DNA from: Ornithodoros turicata
Taxonomy: Eukaryota > Arthropoda > Arachnida > Ixodida > Argasidae
Direction of reading: 5' to 3'
Length of the DNA: 64,000 nucleotides
NCBI RefSeq assembly: GCF_037126465.1
Contig: NC_088204.1
Span: 80,800,361-80,864,360 of the forward strand
Both the position numbers and the translations under genes were made by a program. A model generated the notes under the pieces. It saw only the letters and a list, made by a program, of their open reading frames with translations, was not told the DNA's origin and ran no database searches. Each line of letters opens with the position of its first letter. Position 1 is the first letter of the stretch. Of this stretch, positions 34,053 to 45,174 are shown one piece after another.

Positions 34053-34456
34053 ACCACGACCTACTAGATTATAACGACCATGTCACGATCAGAAAACCCT
34101 ATGAGGAGCCTGTCCGCACGATCCGCCAGGGGCGCTACTGATCGGCACAACACGATTGGACGATGGAAATTTGAATTCTGAACGCGCAGAAGCGTGTGTA
34201 CGACTACCGTAGCAGACGACAGCGATAGCCCCTATGAAAACGCGTAGAATGATGATGATAATCAACCTCAGAATGAAACATCTGTGGAACGTCCACTGCT
34301 TGTACAGAAATACTAAGGTAAGCTGAAGTACAAAGTGTTGTAGAAGTTGAGGAAGCAATAACTGGGACGATCAGAAGCGCCACCGCTACCTTCCAAAAAT
34401 GCGGCGCATAGAAGGGGTGCGCCTGACATGGTCGTTATAATCTAGTAGGTCGTGGT
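34053..34456. mobile_element. Short element with perfect 33-bp inverted repeats
   Basis: 34053-34085 (ACCACGACCTACTAGATTAT...) is repeated exactly in inverted form at 34424-34456. CTAA lies on both outer sides, a likely 4-bp duplication. The inside (about 340 bp) is non-coding. The superfamily is not certain. Confidence 0.82.
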
Positions 34457-34465
34457 CTAAACCAA

Positions 34466-34765
34466 CTCGCGTGACGTATAGTGGTTAGGATGACTGCCTT
34501 CTACGCCGAGAGTGGGAGGTGTCACGGGTTCGAACCCTGGCACCGGCTGTGTGTGCTGTCAGGGGCTTTTCCCCCTGGGCTTTCTGACAGACTTTCCGGA
34601 TGAATGTAGGTACAGTTTCCCCTGAAGTCGGCCCAGGACGCATGTTAAGCCCCCTCTCCTCCTCCCAACCCCCTTTCTGCTGTCCTCTCTCCATCTGTCC
34701 ACGTCTGCATGCCGCTCATAGCCACAGTTGTTTCGCGGCGCTAACACGAAATTAAAAGAAATACG
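34466..34765 (+). repeat. S1 SINE, long-tail subtype, near full length
   Basis: The best-preserved tRNA head in the window: A-box region ACGTATAGTGGTTAGGATG and B-box GGGTTCGAACCC. The body and the CATGCCGCTCATAGCCACAG...CGGCGCTAACACG tail follow. The head resembles a tRNA-Glu/Asp type. Confidence 0.92.
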
Positions 34766-34789
34766 TGTCTAAGTGACTTGTATCCTACT

Positions 34790-35088
34790 CCCAAGTTCGC
34801 GGCATCTTTGGCCAGGTTCGAACTCGCGACCTTGGGTCACACGTTTTTTTTTTTTACTAATAAAATAATTGGATTGGATTGGAAAAATGAAAGAAAAATA
34901 TGGCGAGGTTAGTCCCGACCCAGTCAGAACTGGCTACTCCAAAACGCGTTTGTGGGTGAAAAAAAAGAAAGAAAAAGGTTAGCTACGAAAAATAGAAGAA
35001 CAAACAAACAAAGAAACAAACAAACAAACAACCAAAAACAGGAAACAAGAAAGGGGGTAGAGTGGGTGCAGCAGGATAACAGTTCATT
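34790..35088. repeat. tRNA-like remnant with GGATT and A-rich tails
   Basis: A minus-strand B-box-like GCGAGTTCGAACC (about 34814-34826), a GGATTGGATTGG microsatellite and GGTTAGTCCCGAC...AACTGGCTACTCC words related to the repeats at 2.7 and 36.1 kb. Confidence 0.45.
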
Positions 35089-35091
35089 ATA

Positions 35092-35267
35092 CACTCTTAA
35101 AAATGAACTTCACCGCATAGCACGCTCCTAGCCAACCATCATCTCGAATGATATCGTTATCAGCCCTGATTTGTTGAAAACCGGGGGCGTACGCCTTTTT
35201 TGTGATATCATTCGAGATGATGGTTGGCTAGGAGCGTGCTATGCGGTGAAGTTCATTTTTAAGAGTG
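35092..35267. mobile_element. A-type MITE, internally deleted
   Basis: Both ends and TA flanks are present but about 70 bp around the right inner arm are missing, so the palindrome is asymmetric. Confidence 0.9.
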
Positions 35268-35269
35268 TA

Positions 35270-36014
35270 GCCGTTGCTTTCTTTTCTCTGACGTCAGAGA
35301 TTGACGCCCCCGGCCGTGTGTGCTCAAGGGTTCTCACCAACTATAGGACACTTCGCAAATGAATTCCTTCTTTCCTCGATACTCCGAACGACGCGTGCAC
35401 GGCGCAATGAACCAACCACACATACACCAAAAGTGTCAGCGCCCCCTTTCAGAAAAAAAAAACAATGCAGGTGTTCTCGCATAACAATGGACGTCTATAG
35501 TATATTCCCCCGTGGAAGTGTACTTGTCAGTATATAATGGTGAAAAATATCCCCCAAAGGTCCCTTAAGCACTCTCGCGACGACGTCCTTGTGGTCCCGA
35601 CTCCTATTATCCAGAGAAGAGGGAAGAGCCAGAACTGTCTGATACTTCACCCCAGAAAAAAAATCTAAAGCGTGTCTAAGCCTGATGTGCAGCGGTGGAT
35701 GTTAGGGAAGCTAGTGTCTTATCGTTCGCTTCCATTTGCGGGGACTCCGTTTCATTAAAGGCTATCGGAGGGTATCTCAATGGGAGGGATTGCCCGCTGA
35801 TTCATCGATATTGCGTTTTGGCCCAGTTTCTATTCGAGTTAAGCGCATCTATAGCGTAGGAGAAAGGCAATATGGTAGCACGGAAGATTCTGCTGCGTAG
35901 AAGAGCTCTTCACTCTGGACGGGGATTGCCGTTATGGAGTCCACCCTGGGGTCTCATCTCTATAACTACCTTCTATACGCGAAACGCTTCGACCTAATAT
36001 ACCGGTCTTTATTC
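35270..36014. other. unclassified interval
   Basis: Nothing recognised. Confidence 0.4.
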
Positions 36015-36079
36015 TATAGGGTGCGTCATTAAAAACTGACCCGAATTTTTATTAAAAAATCGGGCGGACATCTTCTGGA

Positions 36080-36290
36080 AGAGGAGTGATGTGATGTGAT
36101 GTGAATAAAGAAAAAAATGGGGATGTGAGTTTCGACGAAGTCAAACTGGCTACCCCAGTACACTTAATACAGAAAGTTCAATCCGATGATGAGATGATGA
36201 AAACGCAAAAGGGTGATGTCCAGAGACGAACAGAGATGATAATGGAGTTCAACATGTAGGTCAAAAGTTCAAGAGCTGCGCCCAAGTTAG
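36080..36290 (-). repeat. Short interspersed repeat with (ACATC)n tail
   Basis: Reverse-complement relative of 2560-2775, with a GATGTGATGTGATGTG tail and TGGGGATGTGAGTTTCG. Confidence 0.55.
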
Positions 36291-36606
36291 AGTAAAGTGG
36301 CGGAATCACCGGGGGAGTATGTATGGAAGAGGAGTATGTAACTACCAGATGACTAAGTACCTGAAATTCATTAATTAATTTTTTTAATTAGGGAATTTCG
36401 GGCAAAAGCGAGATAGCAGATTGAGAGATTATCCTCGTTGAACACCTTTTCACGTTTAAAAAAATCCTGAAACGCGCACGTGCGCTAAAATATCCGTCCC
36501 CGAATTTCGGTATGCAAATGAACCAAAACCGAAAAAGGCGCGCCTGAGGAGCGCATCGCCCACGCCGACCGAGGCTTATCTGGGTCGGAGAGCGGTTTAT
36601 CTGTCC

Positions 36607-37503
36607 CAGGGGTGGGCAGTAATACCATTTTTTCGTATTATAATACTAATACATAATACTCCACAAAAATGCGTATTATAATACTAATACAAATACTTTT
36701 TGAAAATGTGTATTATAATACATAATACTAATACTGTATTATAATACATTATAAGTCAAACTCCTTTATAGCGAACACCTTTTTAACAAAAATACCACTA
36801 CAGCAATTTTTTTTTCTTTTTATTTTTTTTTGCGGTCTTGCTGGAGCCCTATAGGTCCAATAATGGATATCCTTTTTAACGAAAATACCTTTACTGCAAA
36901 TTTTGTTTTGCTGTCCCCTGAGTTTCGTTGTAAAGGAGTTTGACTGTAGTAATAAAGGAATACATAACTTTTTGAAAAGCTCAGGGCGTACACAATATTT
37001 ATTGCACAATTTATAGTGCCCGTTGTATGAAACAATAGACGCATTACTGACTACTTGGTTTTAATAATATTTTCTCAAAAATTCATTCTTCGAGTCTGTG
37101 GTGGATCCAGGGGGGAGGGCGGTTGGGCGATCGCCGCCCCCCAATAAAGTCAATTTATACATTGGATTTCCCTCCCTACCCTACCCCACTACGCGCCACG
37201 ACAAAGAACCCCCCCCCCCCCCCGTATATTTGCATATTGAATATGCCACGAGGCGTCTAAGACCTGTCCCTTTTAAGACTAGCCAGGATTGAGGGCAACT
37301 GTCCCTCCTGAGCTGATCCCCAACGCCAAAATACCAGAAGTATTACTAGAGTATTATAAGACTTATAATACGCGTTTTTGCGTATTATAATACGTAATAC
37401 AGATACTTTTCTGAAACCTGTATTATAATACGTAATACAAATACAAAATTTGTTACACTAATACTATTATAATACAAAGTATTGTAATACATGCCCAACC
37501 CTG
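36607..37503. mobile_element. hAT-type element nested in the mariner-like element
   Basis: The ends are CAGGGGTGGGCAGTAATAC and the inverted ATGCCCAACCCTG. Flanks ATCTGTCC and ATCTGCCC agree at 7 of 8 bases. Dense ATTATAATAC words occur at both sides. A Tigger-like MITE and a TGGTGGATCCAGGGGG repeat (about 37097-37300, with a poly-C tract at 37201-37223) lie inside. Confidence 0.88.
36754..36946. mobile_element. Pogo/Tigger-like MITE
   Basis: AGTCAAACTCCTTTATAGCG at the left faces the inverted CGTTGTAAAGGAGTTTGACTG at the right, TA on both sides. CAGTC-type termini with TA duplications are typical of pogo/Tigger elements. Confidence 0.78.
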
Positions 37504-37813
37504 ATCTGCCCAGCTGAGCGGCACCCACTCCAATTATCGCCACCGCTCCAAGTCACTTGGTCCCCTGAAGTGAAATGAGCGCGTTCCCGGTCGCCGCGGT
37601 TTCGACATCTATGCTGCTCTCACAGCTTTTTTTTTTTTTATAAAAATTCGGGTCAGTTTTTAATGACGCACCCTGTATGTGTCTCGCCCTGCTTCACCTT
37701 TTTTCTGATTACACTTTGACGTCCCTCGACGTTTTCTTGTTCCTTTCGTGTATTTGCTCTTGGTGTCACTTTTGCATAACTCTTCTTCCTTTTCGACCTT
37801 CGTTCCGCTCCTA

Positions 37814-38062
37814 CACTCTTAGAAATGAACTTCACTGCATAGCACGCTCCTAGCCAACCATAATCTCGGATGATATCGTTATCTGCCCTGAGTTGCTGAA
37901 ACAGGGAGGCGTACGCCATTCTTGTGACAATTATGAACCGCATAAGTGTCACAAAAAAGGCGTACGCCTACCTCTTTGAACAAATCAGGGCACCTAGCGA
38001 TATCATTCGAAATAATGGTTGGCTAGGAGCGTGCTATGCGGTGAAGTTCATTTTTAAGAGTG
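37814..38062. mobile_element. A-type palindromic MITE
   Basis: Complete palindrome with TA at the left and GG at the right, so the right flank has changed. Confidence 0.92.
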
Positions 38063-38585
38063 GGACGCTTAATGGAAGCCACGGCATCGCGGGCAACTGA
38101 CATTCTTTCTGCACCAATGTTTCAAAAAAGTTGCTACGACGCCCGCTTTCCTGATATAGCACGAAGTATATATTTCGTCAGGATGTTGCATTAAGCCGTC
38201 GGATGCAATTTCGTTTTTGACGCTTTAAATGTCACTTTTACTGATCAGTTGCCTCATCGCTCGCGACACGTAGACTGTGTGATGGCTCGGAAAATTTGGA
38301 ACACGTCCTTCTCGATCGCTTACGGTGTCTTTAAAAAATAAGCTAGGCTATTGCCCTCTCACCACGACCAAATCGCTCGCTCGTTCTATGGTTAAGTCCA
38401 GGCTCACCATATGCCCTAAACACTGATCACCTTTGTGTACACAGCGGAGTTTTGGTTCTCACTGTGAACTCACTAGTTGCGAGGCAGTTATTTATATATC
38501 TATTTATATATTATACCTTAAAGGCCCCATAAGGGCATTACATAAGGGGGAACGAAATGATAGCATCATGGCATAGCAACAGTAA
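38063..38585. other. unclassified interval with LINE-like tail
   Basis: At 38490-38560 TATTTATATATC...TTAAAGGCCCCATAAGGGC looks like a reversed LINE 3' untranslated region. The rest is not recognised. Confidence 0.4.
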
Positions 38586-38588
38586 CTG

Positions 38589-39076
38589 CACTCTTAGAAA
38601 TGAACTTCACCACATAGCACGCTCCTAGCCAACCATCATCCCGAATGACAACGTTCTCGCCCCTGATTTGCTGAAAACGGGAGGAGGAGCCTATTTTGTG
38701 CCTATTATGCACGGCACAAAATAGGCTCCTCCTCCCGTTTTCAACAAATCTACACCCTTAAAAATGAACTTCACCGCATAGCACGCTCCTAGCCAATCAT
38801 AATCTCGAATGATATCGTTATTTGCCATGATTTGTTCAGAACGGGAGGCGTACGCCTTTTTGTGACACTTATGCTGTTCATAATTGTCACAAAAAAGGCG
38901 TACGCCCCCCGTTTTCAACAAATCATGGCAAATAACGATATCATTCGAGATTATGGTTGGCTAGGAGCGTGCTATGCGGTGAAGTTCATTTCTAAAAGTG
39001 TAGGGCGAGAACGTTGTCATTTGGGGTGATGGTTGGCTAGGAGCATGCTATGTGGTGAAGTTCATTTTTAAGAGTG
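38589..39076. mobile_element. B-type MITE split by an A-type copy (second case)
   Basis: Left part 38589-38750, right part 39003-39076. The break is at exactly the same position as in the copy at 9.2 kb (CAAATC, TA). Outer flanks are TG and CG. Confidence 0.9.
38753..39000. mobile_element. A-type palindromic MITE (nested)
   Basis: Complete copy with slightly altered ends (CACCCTTA, AAAAGTG) and TA on both sides. Confidence 0.92.
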
Positions 39077-39101
39077 CGAAACAACACTAGCGAATGGCAT
39101 A

Positions 39102-39290
39102 TCAAAGGCACACAAAGTAAACGAAATACACAGGAACATGGCGCACACATGACAAAGGTGCGTCATATAAGTATATGTCGCGCAGTCCCCTTTTAAACTT
39201 CGCGAGGTTGATGATTGTAACAAGAGATGAAGGTAAGGCGTTCCATTCGGAAATCGCTAATACGTTGAAGGACTTCAAAAAACTCAACGT
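39102..39290 (-). pseudogene. LINE ORF2 extreme C-terminus
   Basis: The minus-strand frame reads FNVLAISEWNALPSSLV followed by NLAKFKRGLRDIYL, the standard ending of jockey/CR1-type reverse transcriptases (a W-N-LP block, then an F-K-L helix). Only about 60 codons are left, so this is a strongly 5'-truncated insertion. It begins 25 bp past a nested MITE. Confidence 0.75.
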
Positions 39291-39390
39291 GTACGAGCTC
39301 TAAGGCAGATGATACAGCGAGGATGTTGAGTGCGAGTAGGTCGACGATGAGATGATTAAATTATCCTGAGTGACACCACGATAGTCGGTC

Positions 39391-39625
39391 TGTGGGTTAA
39401 TTTTGCCCAACTGAGAGATCTATAGCTCGTTCTTTTCTTTTAGTTCTTTTTTGAACCTCAGCGCGCGGCACACCATATTTAACGTCCATCGCGAAAGACT
39501 GCGTGTCGATGCAACTCTTACCTTGTCGCCAAGTTGCTGGCCGGTCCTCGGCCGGTATCGAACCCGCCACCTTGCGATCAGTAGGCGGATACGCTATACC
39601 AGTTGGTCCACCAGGGTCGGTCTTT
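39391..39625 (-). repeat. tRNA-derived SINE, third family
   Basis: Minus strand: A-box region TGGACCAACTGGTATAGCG, B-box GCGGGTTCGATACC, then a body containing CGCGATGGACGTTAAATATG and ending near CTCAGTTGGGCAAAATT. A related head-like piece is at about 28641-28715. Confidence 0.7.
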
Positions 39626-39748
39626 ATTGCATTTTCGCATAATAACTTCGAGCAATTATCGGCTATGAAATCCCCCACTCACCATGTGTTGTTCTTCCTT
39701 TTTTTTTCTTTTTCTACCCCATTGTACATGTTCTCTCACTTCCCCCTA

Positions 39749-40001
39749 CACTCTTAGAAATGAACTTCACCGCATAGCACGCTCGTAGCCAACCATAATC
39801 TCGAATGATATCGTTATCTGCCCCAATTTGTTGAAAACGGAAGGCGTACGCCTTTTTTGTGACACTTATGCTGTTCATAATTGTCACAAAAAAGGCGTAC
39901 GTACGCCTCCCGTTTTCAACAAATCAGGGAAGATAACGATATCATTTGAGATTATGGTTGGCTACGAGCGTGCTATGCGGTGAAGTTCATTTCTAAGAGT
40001 G
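39749..40001. mobile_element. A-type palindromic MITE
   Basis: Complete copy with TA flanks. A 4-bp duplication (GTAC) in the right core gives GGCGTACGTACGCC. Confidence 0.92.
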
Positions 40002-40003
40002 TA

Positions 40004-40600
40004 GTTTCTGGCATTCAACTTCGGCCTCCTTTCCCACTCTACTCACTCACCTCCTCCCTTATCTTCTCCACTTCGCTATCTTCTTCCTATTTTTACCTCA
40101 CACCGTATAATTAAAATTCACTTTGTCCTCACCCGTCCCGCATTTCTACTGTCATCCCCTGCGAGTCTAATATAATGCTACTTATCTTCCTCTTCACAAT
40201 TTCCTTAACTCCAATCAGTATATTTTTTATGTTACACTTTTTTATATGTTACACTTTTCTTTTATCTCACGGCTATCGTGTCGTTCAACGTTCCATCTTC
40301 CCTCCGCTCTCTCAAGAACCTCCCTTTCATCCTTCTCTCAACTCCTTATCCCGTTTTCTGCCTTTATCTCCCCATTCCACGTCTCCCCTTTTTCCCTCTC
40401 TCCTCTTCCTTCCCTGTCGCCCACCACGTCTACGTTTCGTAACTCCACATATTGGTCTCTCGCAACGTGGGTCTCACGCATTCCCGGTCTTTCTTATTCC
40501 ATATCCCCTTTATCCCCAGGTTCTCCTTTTTGCTCACTCGGTCTAAATCCGTCAGTCGACCTTCACCATTTCTTCGTATTGGTCTAACGAGAGAACACGA
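40004..40600. other. pyrimidine-rich interval
   Basis: C/T-rich sequence on the plus strand with no repeat unit or gene. Its serine/proline/phenylalanine-rich frames are composition artefacts. Confidence 0.5.
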
Positions 40601-40604
40601 ACAT

Positions 40605-40845
40605 TGGATGTATCTCCGTCGAGACTGGGAGGTACCCGGGTTCGAATCCCGGTGCCGGCTGTGCTGTCTGCGGTTTTTCCTGGGTTTTCCTCAGACGCTT
40701 TCAGACATATGTCGGCACAGTTCCCTTAGAAGTCGGCCCAGGACGCACATTTCCCCCAGGGCGTGAGTCGTGACGTTGCCCACATACGTGAGGCCGACAA
40801 CGGCAAGCCCTATCACCACCACCACCACCACCACCATCTCCGTTT
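40605..40845 (+). repeat. S1 SINE, CAC-tailed subtype
   Basis: Nearly identical from GAGACTGGGAGGTACCCGGG onward to the copy at 24.2 kb, with (CAC)n tail. The near-identity suggests recent activity of this subtype. Confidence 0.9.
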
Positions 40846-41106
40846 TAGAAACACCTCCTATACGGGCAGAAACGTGAGGCTATCCCCTTTTGAGGACTCC
40901 CAATTTTAGCCCCTCACTGCACGCTCTCCTGGCAGCCCTAAATAGTTTCTGCGAACAATGGTTTCGGTTTTCTCTGGCTTAGACCGCCAATAGACGTCCT
41001 GCGGACATTTTCGCGATCACGCTCACTGGCAAAAGGGTATCGAATCTCCATTGAGGCGGTATATCGCGTAACATAAAGTACCAGTTCTCGTGGCATAGTG
41101 GTTACA

Positions 41107-41361
41107 CACTCTTATAAAAATGAACTTCACCGCATAGCACGCTCCTAAGCCAACCATCATCTCGAATGATATCGTTATCTGCCCTGATTTGTTCAAAACG
41201 TGGGAGGGGGGGGCGTACGCCTTTTTTTTTGTGACAATTATGAACAGCGTAAGTGTCACAAAAATGGCGTATACGCCTCCCGTTTTCAACAACAAATCAT
41301 ATCGTTCGAGATGATGGTTGGCTAGGAGCGTGCTATGCGGTGAAGTTCATTTTTAAGAGTG
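41107..41361. mobile_element. A-type palindromic MITE
   Basis: Nested in the SINE head. CA lies on both sides. The core carries extra G bases. Confidence 0.9.
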
Positions 41362-41391
41362 CAGGATGATCGCTTTTCCACGCCGAGACTA

Positions 41392-41628
41392 CACTCTTAA
41401 AAATGAACTTCACCGCACAGCACGCTCCTAGCCAACCATAATCTCAAATGATATCGTTCTCGCCCCTGATTTGTTGAAAACGGGAGGAGGAGCCTATTTT
41501 GTGCCATTATGCACGGCACAAAATAGGCTCCTCCTCCCGTTTTCAACAAATCAGGGGCGAGAACGTTGTCATTCGGGACGGTGGTTGGCTAGGAGCGTGC
41601 TATGTGGTGAAGTTCAGTTTTAAGAGTG
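41392..41628. mobile_element. B-type palindromic MITE
   Basis: Nested in the same SINE. The left flank is TA, the right flank TG. Its left arm is A-like (ATGATATCGTTC) and its right arm B-like, so it may be a recombinant. Confidence 0.88.
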
Positions 41629-41850
41629 TGGAAGGTGACACGGGTTCGAATCCTGTCACCGGCTCTGCTGTCTGACGTTTTTCCCCGGGTTTTCCGAAGA
41701 CTTTCCAGACGAATGTCGGCACAGTTCCCCCCTGAAGTCGGCCCAGGACGCGTCCCCCTGTCTCTGCTGTCCTCTCTCCATCTGTCCACGTCTGTACGCC
41801 GCTCATAGCCACAGTTGCTTCGCAGCGCTAACGCTGAACTTAAGGTCACA

Positions 41851-42315
41851 GCACAACACAAAGCAAGAATGAGGTTAGGAGGAAACAAGTGGACTCATTG
41901 ATCTTTTTTTTTTTCCTGTTTACATATACTCACAGTTTGCTCGCAGTTTGCTAGTATAAGACCCGCGCCCATGTAAAGATAGTTCCTCCTAACGCTGCCC
42001 GCAACTTGTGCCATTAGGCCTAACACGTGAGACTAAAACCGGACTTACACCGTCATTAAATCTCGCTTACCACTCCTTTCGCTCTTTAAAGCCTCATTAT
42101 CAGAATCGCGCGTCGCCGTCGCGTACGAGCTTCAGTCCTACGGGAGACATTTTCCCGCTGGCTACAAATTGCGCGAGCTGGTTTAAACACGTACATGAAG
42201 GCGAGAAGTCGGTGCGACGAGGGGTGCTTAACAAGGAAGGGGGGGACTTCGTAGCTTCCCAGCAGTACAGGACCAATTAAACGGTAACAGTCCAAACCAC
42301 GTACCCAATGCAGAC
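41851..42315. other. unclassified interval
   Basis: Nothing recognised. Confidence 0.4.
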
Positions 42316-42323
42316 CTGTAGAT

Positions 42324-43000
42324 CAGACTTGTGCCCGTTACTCGAAAAAAGTAATTGATTACCGTTACCGTTACTTCTGTTGAAAAAGTAATTGATTACC
42401 ATTACCAATTACTCGACTTCAAATGTAATTGAGTAACGAGTAGAAAAGTAACGCGTTACTTTGGTCGTTACTCTGCATTCACGCAAATTATAACCGTCTT
42501 CGTGTGCCTCAGAAAAAAAAAAAAAAAAAAGGTTCAACAGCGGAACAGCTGAAATAACAAGACCAACAAAAACACGTAGGACAAGGAGATCTGTACGCCC
42601 GGGAAGACGTTGACCCGATTGTGGAAGAGCATTGCGTGGAACTTCCCCATGACTCACTAAACCTCCAAAGCTTCAGGTACCATCACACTGGTGTAGGAAG
42701 AGATTAGGGAGAGAGACTGAAATTCCAGAGCGTTATTACAATGACCTCCGCTTGCTATAATAGAACAGCCCAACAAAGGCTGATGGCACCAGGGGTTTGA
42801 CTTGGGGCAGAACATCTGAAAGATAAGCTAATCTCTGCTGGAAAAGTAATCAATTACTGAGTAATCGGTTACTCAGAAAAGTAATTGATTACTCGAAAAA
42901 TTACTTTGACAGTAAAGTAACTGATTACTCGAAAAATTACTCAAAAAGGTAATTGATTACAAGTAACGCAATTACTAGTAACGCGTTACGCACAAGTCTG
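42324..43000. mobile_element. hAT-type element with perfect 8-bp duplication
   Basis: CAGACTTGTGCCCGTTAC at the left faces the inverted GTTACGCACAAGTCTG at the right. CTGTAGAT is duplicated at 42316-42323 and 43001-43008. Sub-terminal AAGTAATTGATTAC words fill both sides. No transposase frame. Confidence 0.95.
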
Positions 43001-43165
43001 CTGTAGATGCACGGGAAGTCTTCGTCGCAAGATTTTTGCGTGCAAAGTTTGCGATGAAGCTGTCGAAATGTGCCTTTTTTTTAACTAAACTGATCGATAA
43101 GGTTGACTAGTCAAGCTTTTTGGAGCTATTAAACTCTTGTATTTGAGCTATTTGCCGTAGATATA

Positions 43166-43376
43166 CGGGGTGTTCAAAATTAAGCTTTCACGAGCGCTAC
43201 GCAAACACAGCGATGACAGGAAACCAGATCATAACTTTACGCTACTTGTGTAAGAAACAGGTGCTGGTAATTATGTAGCACCTGTTTCTTACTCAAGGAA
43301 CAGAATAAATAGCACCAGTTTTCTTTTGTTCGCCTATTTATAAAGTGCTAGTGAAAGCTTAATTTTGAACACCCTG
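43166..43376. mobile_element. Mariner-like MITE, 211 bp
   Basis: CGGGGTGTTCAAAATTAAGC at the left faces its inverted copy ending CACCCTG, with TA on each side. A central hairpin pairs AAGAAACAGGTGCT with AGCACCTGTTTCTT. Confidence 0.93.
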
Positions 43377-43384
43377 TAGATCGG

Positions 43385-44325
43385 CACGTATCCAGAAATT
43401 CATTCAACTTCACATCACGGTGAACTCCACTTACGCACATCACATCACATCATCATTACTAACATCACATCACTTCAAATCACAGGTCATGATTGAACAT
43501 CAACTTCAACGTGTAATTGTATAACGTGTAACGGTGTTTTTGTAATTGTTGCATTTAGTATGTCTGTAAGCAACAAATCGGTCAAATCAAATCGACATCA
43601 CATCTCGGCCCATCATTCACTATCACACCATTCTCTATGAATCATGTTCATAATGGCCATCAGTAGCTAATGCGCGGGTGAGTGTTTTGCGCAACACTTA
43701 AAAATTCGTCGGCGTTTCCCTTTAAGACTACACACCAAACGAATGCCACTCTCATCGTCGTACCCGATTCCGTTTCTCTGAACCTCGTCGACGGACACGC
43801 TCTGCTCATCGACCGTGAAAAAATGATACGCTAGTATTCCTTATTTCCCTCGCGTCAATGTTCCCTAATTCCCTATTCTGCCAGAACGTGCCAGGTAGTC
43901 GTTGCACGCAGATTTAACGGTGAATTCGCGTGTGGGCAGCCCAGCAATCACAACTCTACGCATCGGAGGCTTCCCAGCTCAACACGTGCATATCATTATG
44001 CCCTCTGTACCGAAAGTGTTGGTTGGCAAATAGGGGGTTTTAGGAGAACTATATACTGCCTGCATCCACGCGACAGTGTTCTATACCGCGGGATCAATTT
44101 TGTCCACCGTTCAATGAGAGTGGATTGGAGAAGGTTTTGTGAAGGATATGTCGAGCTAAACTTAATTCACTCTACGGGAACATGTAATTCTGGCTGTTAA
44201 ACTCAAACTGTGGAATTTGAAAGACGACCACCGCACGTGCAACAGCCGGCGCTGACTCCAACGTCACGCTAAATCCGTTAAAGAACGTCTGTTCATTAAA
44301 AGGCACCAGCTGTGGGGGGCAAACT
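43385..44325. other. unclassified interval
   Basis: CACATCACATC-type tails at 43436-43490 and 43600-43612 resemble those of the short repeat at 2.7 kb. Otherwise nothing. Confidence 0.4.
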
Positions 44326-44329
44326 CACA

Positions 44330-44744
44330 CCCTCCGATATCCGGGCAGTGGGTGGTTGGTGGTGCTGGTGGTGGTGATGGTGGTGATGGCGACATTATGA
44401 ACGGGGAGTTTCATCGCCAGGGGCAATGCTCTAGCTCTACCCCATTGCTGGTGGTGATGTATAGGGAATGAAATAATGAGCCCCTTCACAATAAAGGATC
44501 CAAGTCCTATGGCATCCAGAAAAGTGAAGAGAGCTCTGAGGGCAGAGCGTTGGTGTGCTGGATGTGGCCAGGGACCAAGCAATTTTGTGAGAGAGAGGGG
44601 GCGAGAGTCTAGCTCGTTAAGGGATCCGGAGAGTACTACGGTTCGGGAAGGTTGCGAATTCATCTTAAGGATGGACCGAACCAATGGATGCCGACGACGT
44701 TTCGTTACCAAGCGGGTGTAGTGGCGTAGGGATTCCTGAAACAT
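44330..44744 (-). pseudogene. I-type LINE ORF2 C-terminus and 3' end
   Basis: The minus-strand frame has LNELDSRPLSLTKLLGPWP then HQRSALRALFTFLDAIGLG, the RNase H-side ending of I/R1-type LINEs. It resembles the 23.6 kb fragment. The 3' untranslated part contains GCCCCTGGCGATGAAACTCC and ends in a CACCAT-type repeat (44352-44390). It is the source of the tail seen at 10.5 kb. Confidence 0.85.
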
Positions 44745-44751
44745 ACGAGTA

Positions 44752-45174
44752 CAGTGAACCCTCCTCGTTAATATGACCCCCGATAATCTGACATACGCGC
44801 TTTACGACCATACTCCTGGGGAACAATGTAGTGAAACCTCTGCAACCCCCCCCCCCCCCCCGTTAATATGACACACTCTTAAAAATGAACTTCACCACAT
44901 AGCACGCTCCTAGCCAGCCATCACCCCGAATGACAACGTTCTCGCTCTAGATTTGTTGAAAACGGGAGGAGGAGCCTATTTTGTGCCGTGCATAATGGGC
45001 ACAAAATAGGCTCTTCCTCCCGTTTTCAACAAATCAGGGGCGAGAACGTTGTCATTCGGGATGATGGTTGGCTAGGAGCGTGCTATGTGGGGAAGTTCAT
45101 TTCTAAGAGTGCAGTTCCGCATTATGACCAAAAAGTTCGGGAACAACAATGGTCATAATAACGAGGATTCACTG
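44752..45174. mobile_element. Pogo/Tigger-like MITE with nested B-type MITE
   Basis: CAGTGAACCCTCCTCGTTAA at the left faces TTATTATGACC-type words and an inverted ...AACGAGGATTCACTG at the right, TA on both sides. A poly-C tract lies at about 44846-44861. Confidence 0.88.
44874..45111. mobile_element. B-type palindromic MITE
   Basis: Complete copy within the Tigger-like element, flanked by CA on both sides. Confidence 0.92.

Larger units (their letters stand above)
36017..37675. mobile_element. Mariner-like element hosting nested elements
   Basis: TAGGGTGCGTCATTAAAAAC...GACCCGAATTTTTAT at the left faces an inverted copy (ATAAAAATTCGGGTCAG...TGACGCACCCTG) at the right. TA is found on each side (36015-36016, 37676-37677). 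Removing the nested hAT leaves about 760 bp with no transposase frame. Confidence 0.85.
41086..41850 (+). repeat. S1 SINE, long-tail subtype, broken by two MITEs
   Basis: Segments 41086-41106, 41362-41391 and 41629-41850 join to a full SINE. The head is CTCGTGGCATAGTGGTTA, the middle CGCTTTTCCACGCCGAGAC, then GGGTTCGAATCCTG and the usual tail. Both MITEs landed in the tRNA head. Confidence 0.9.
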
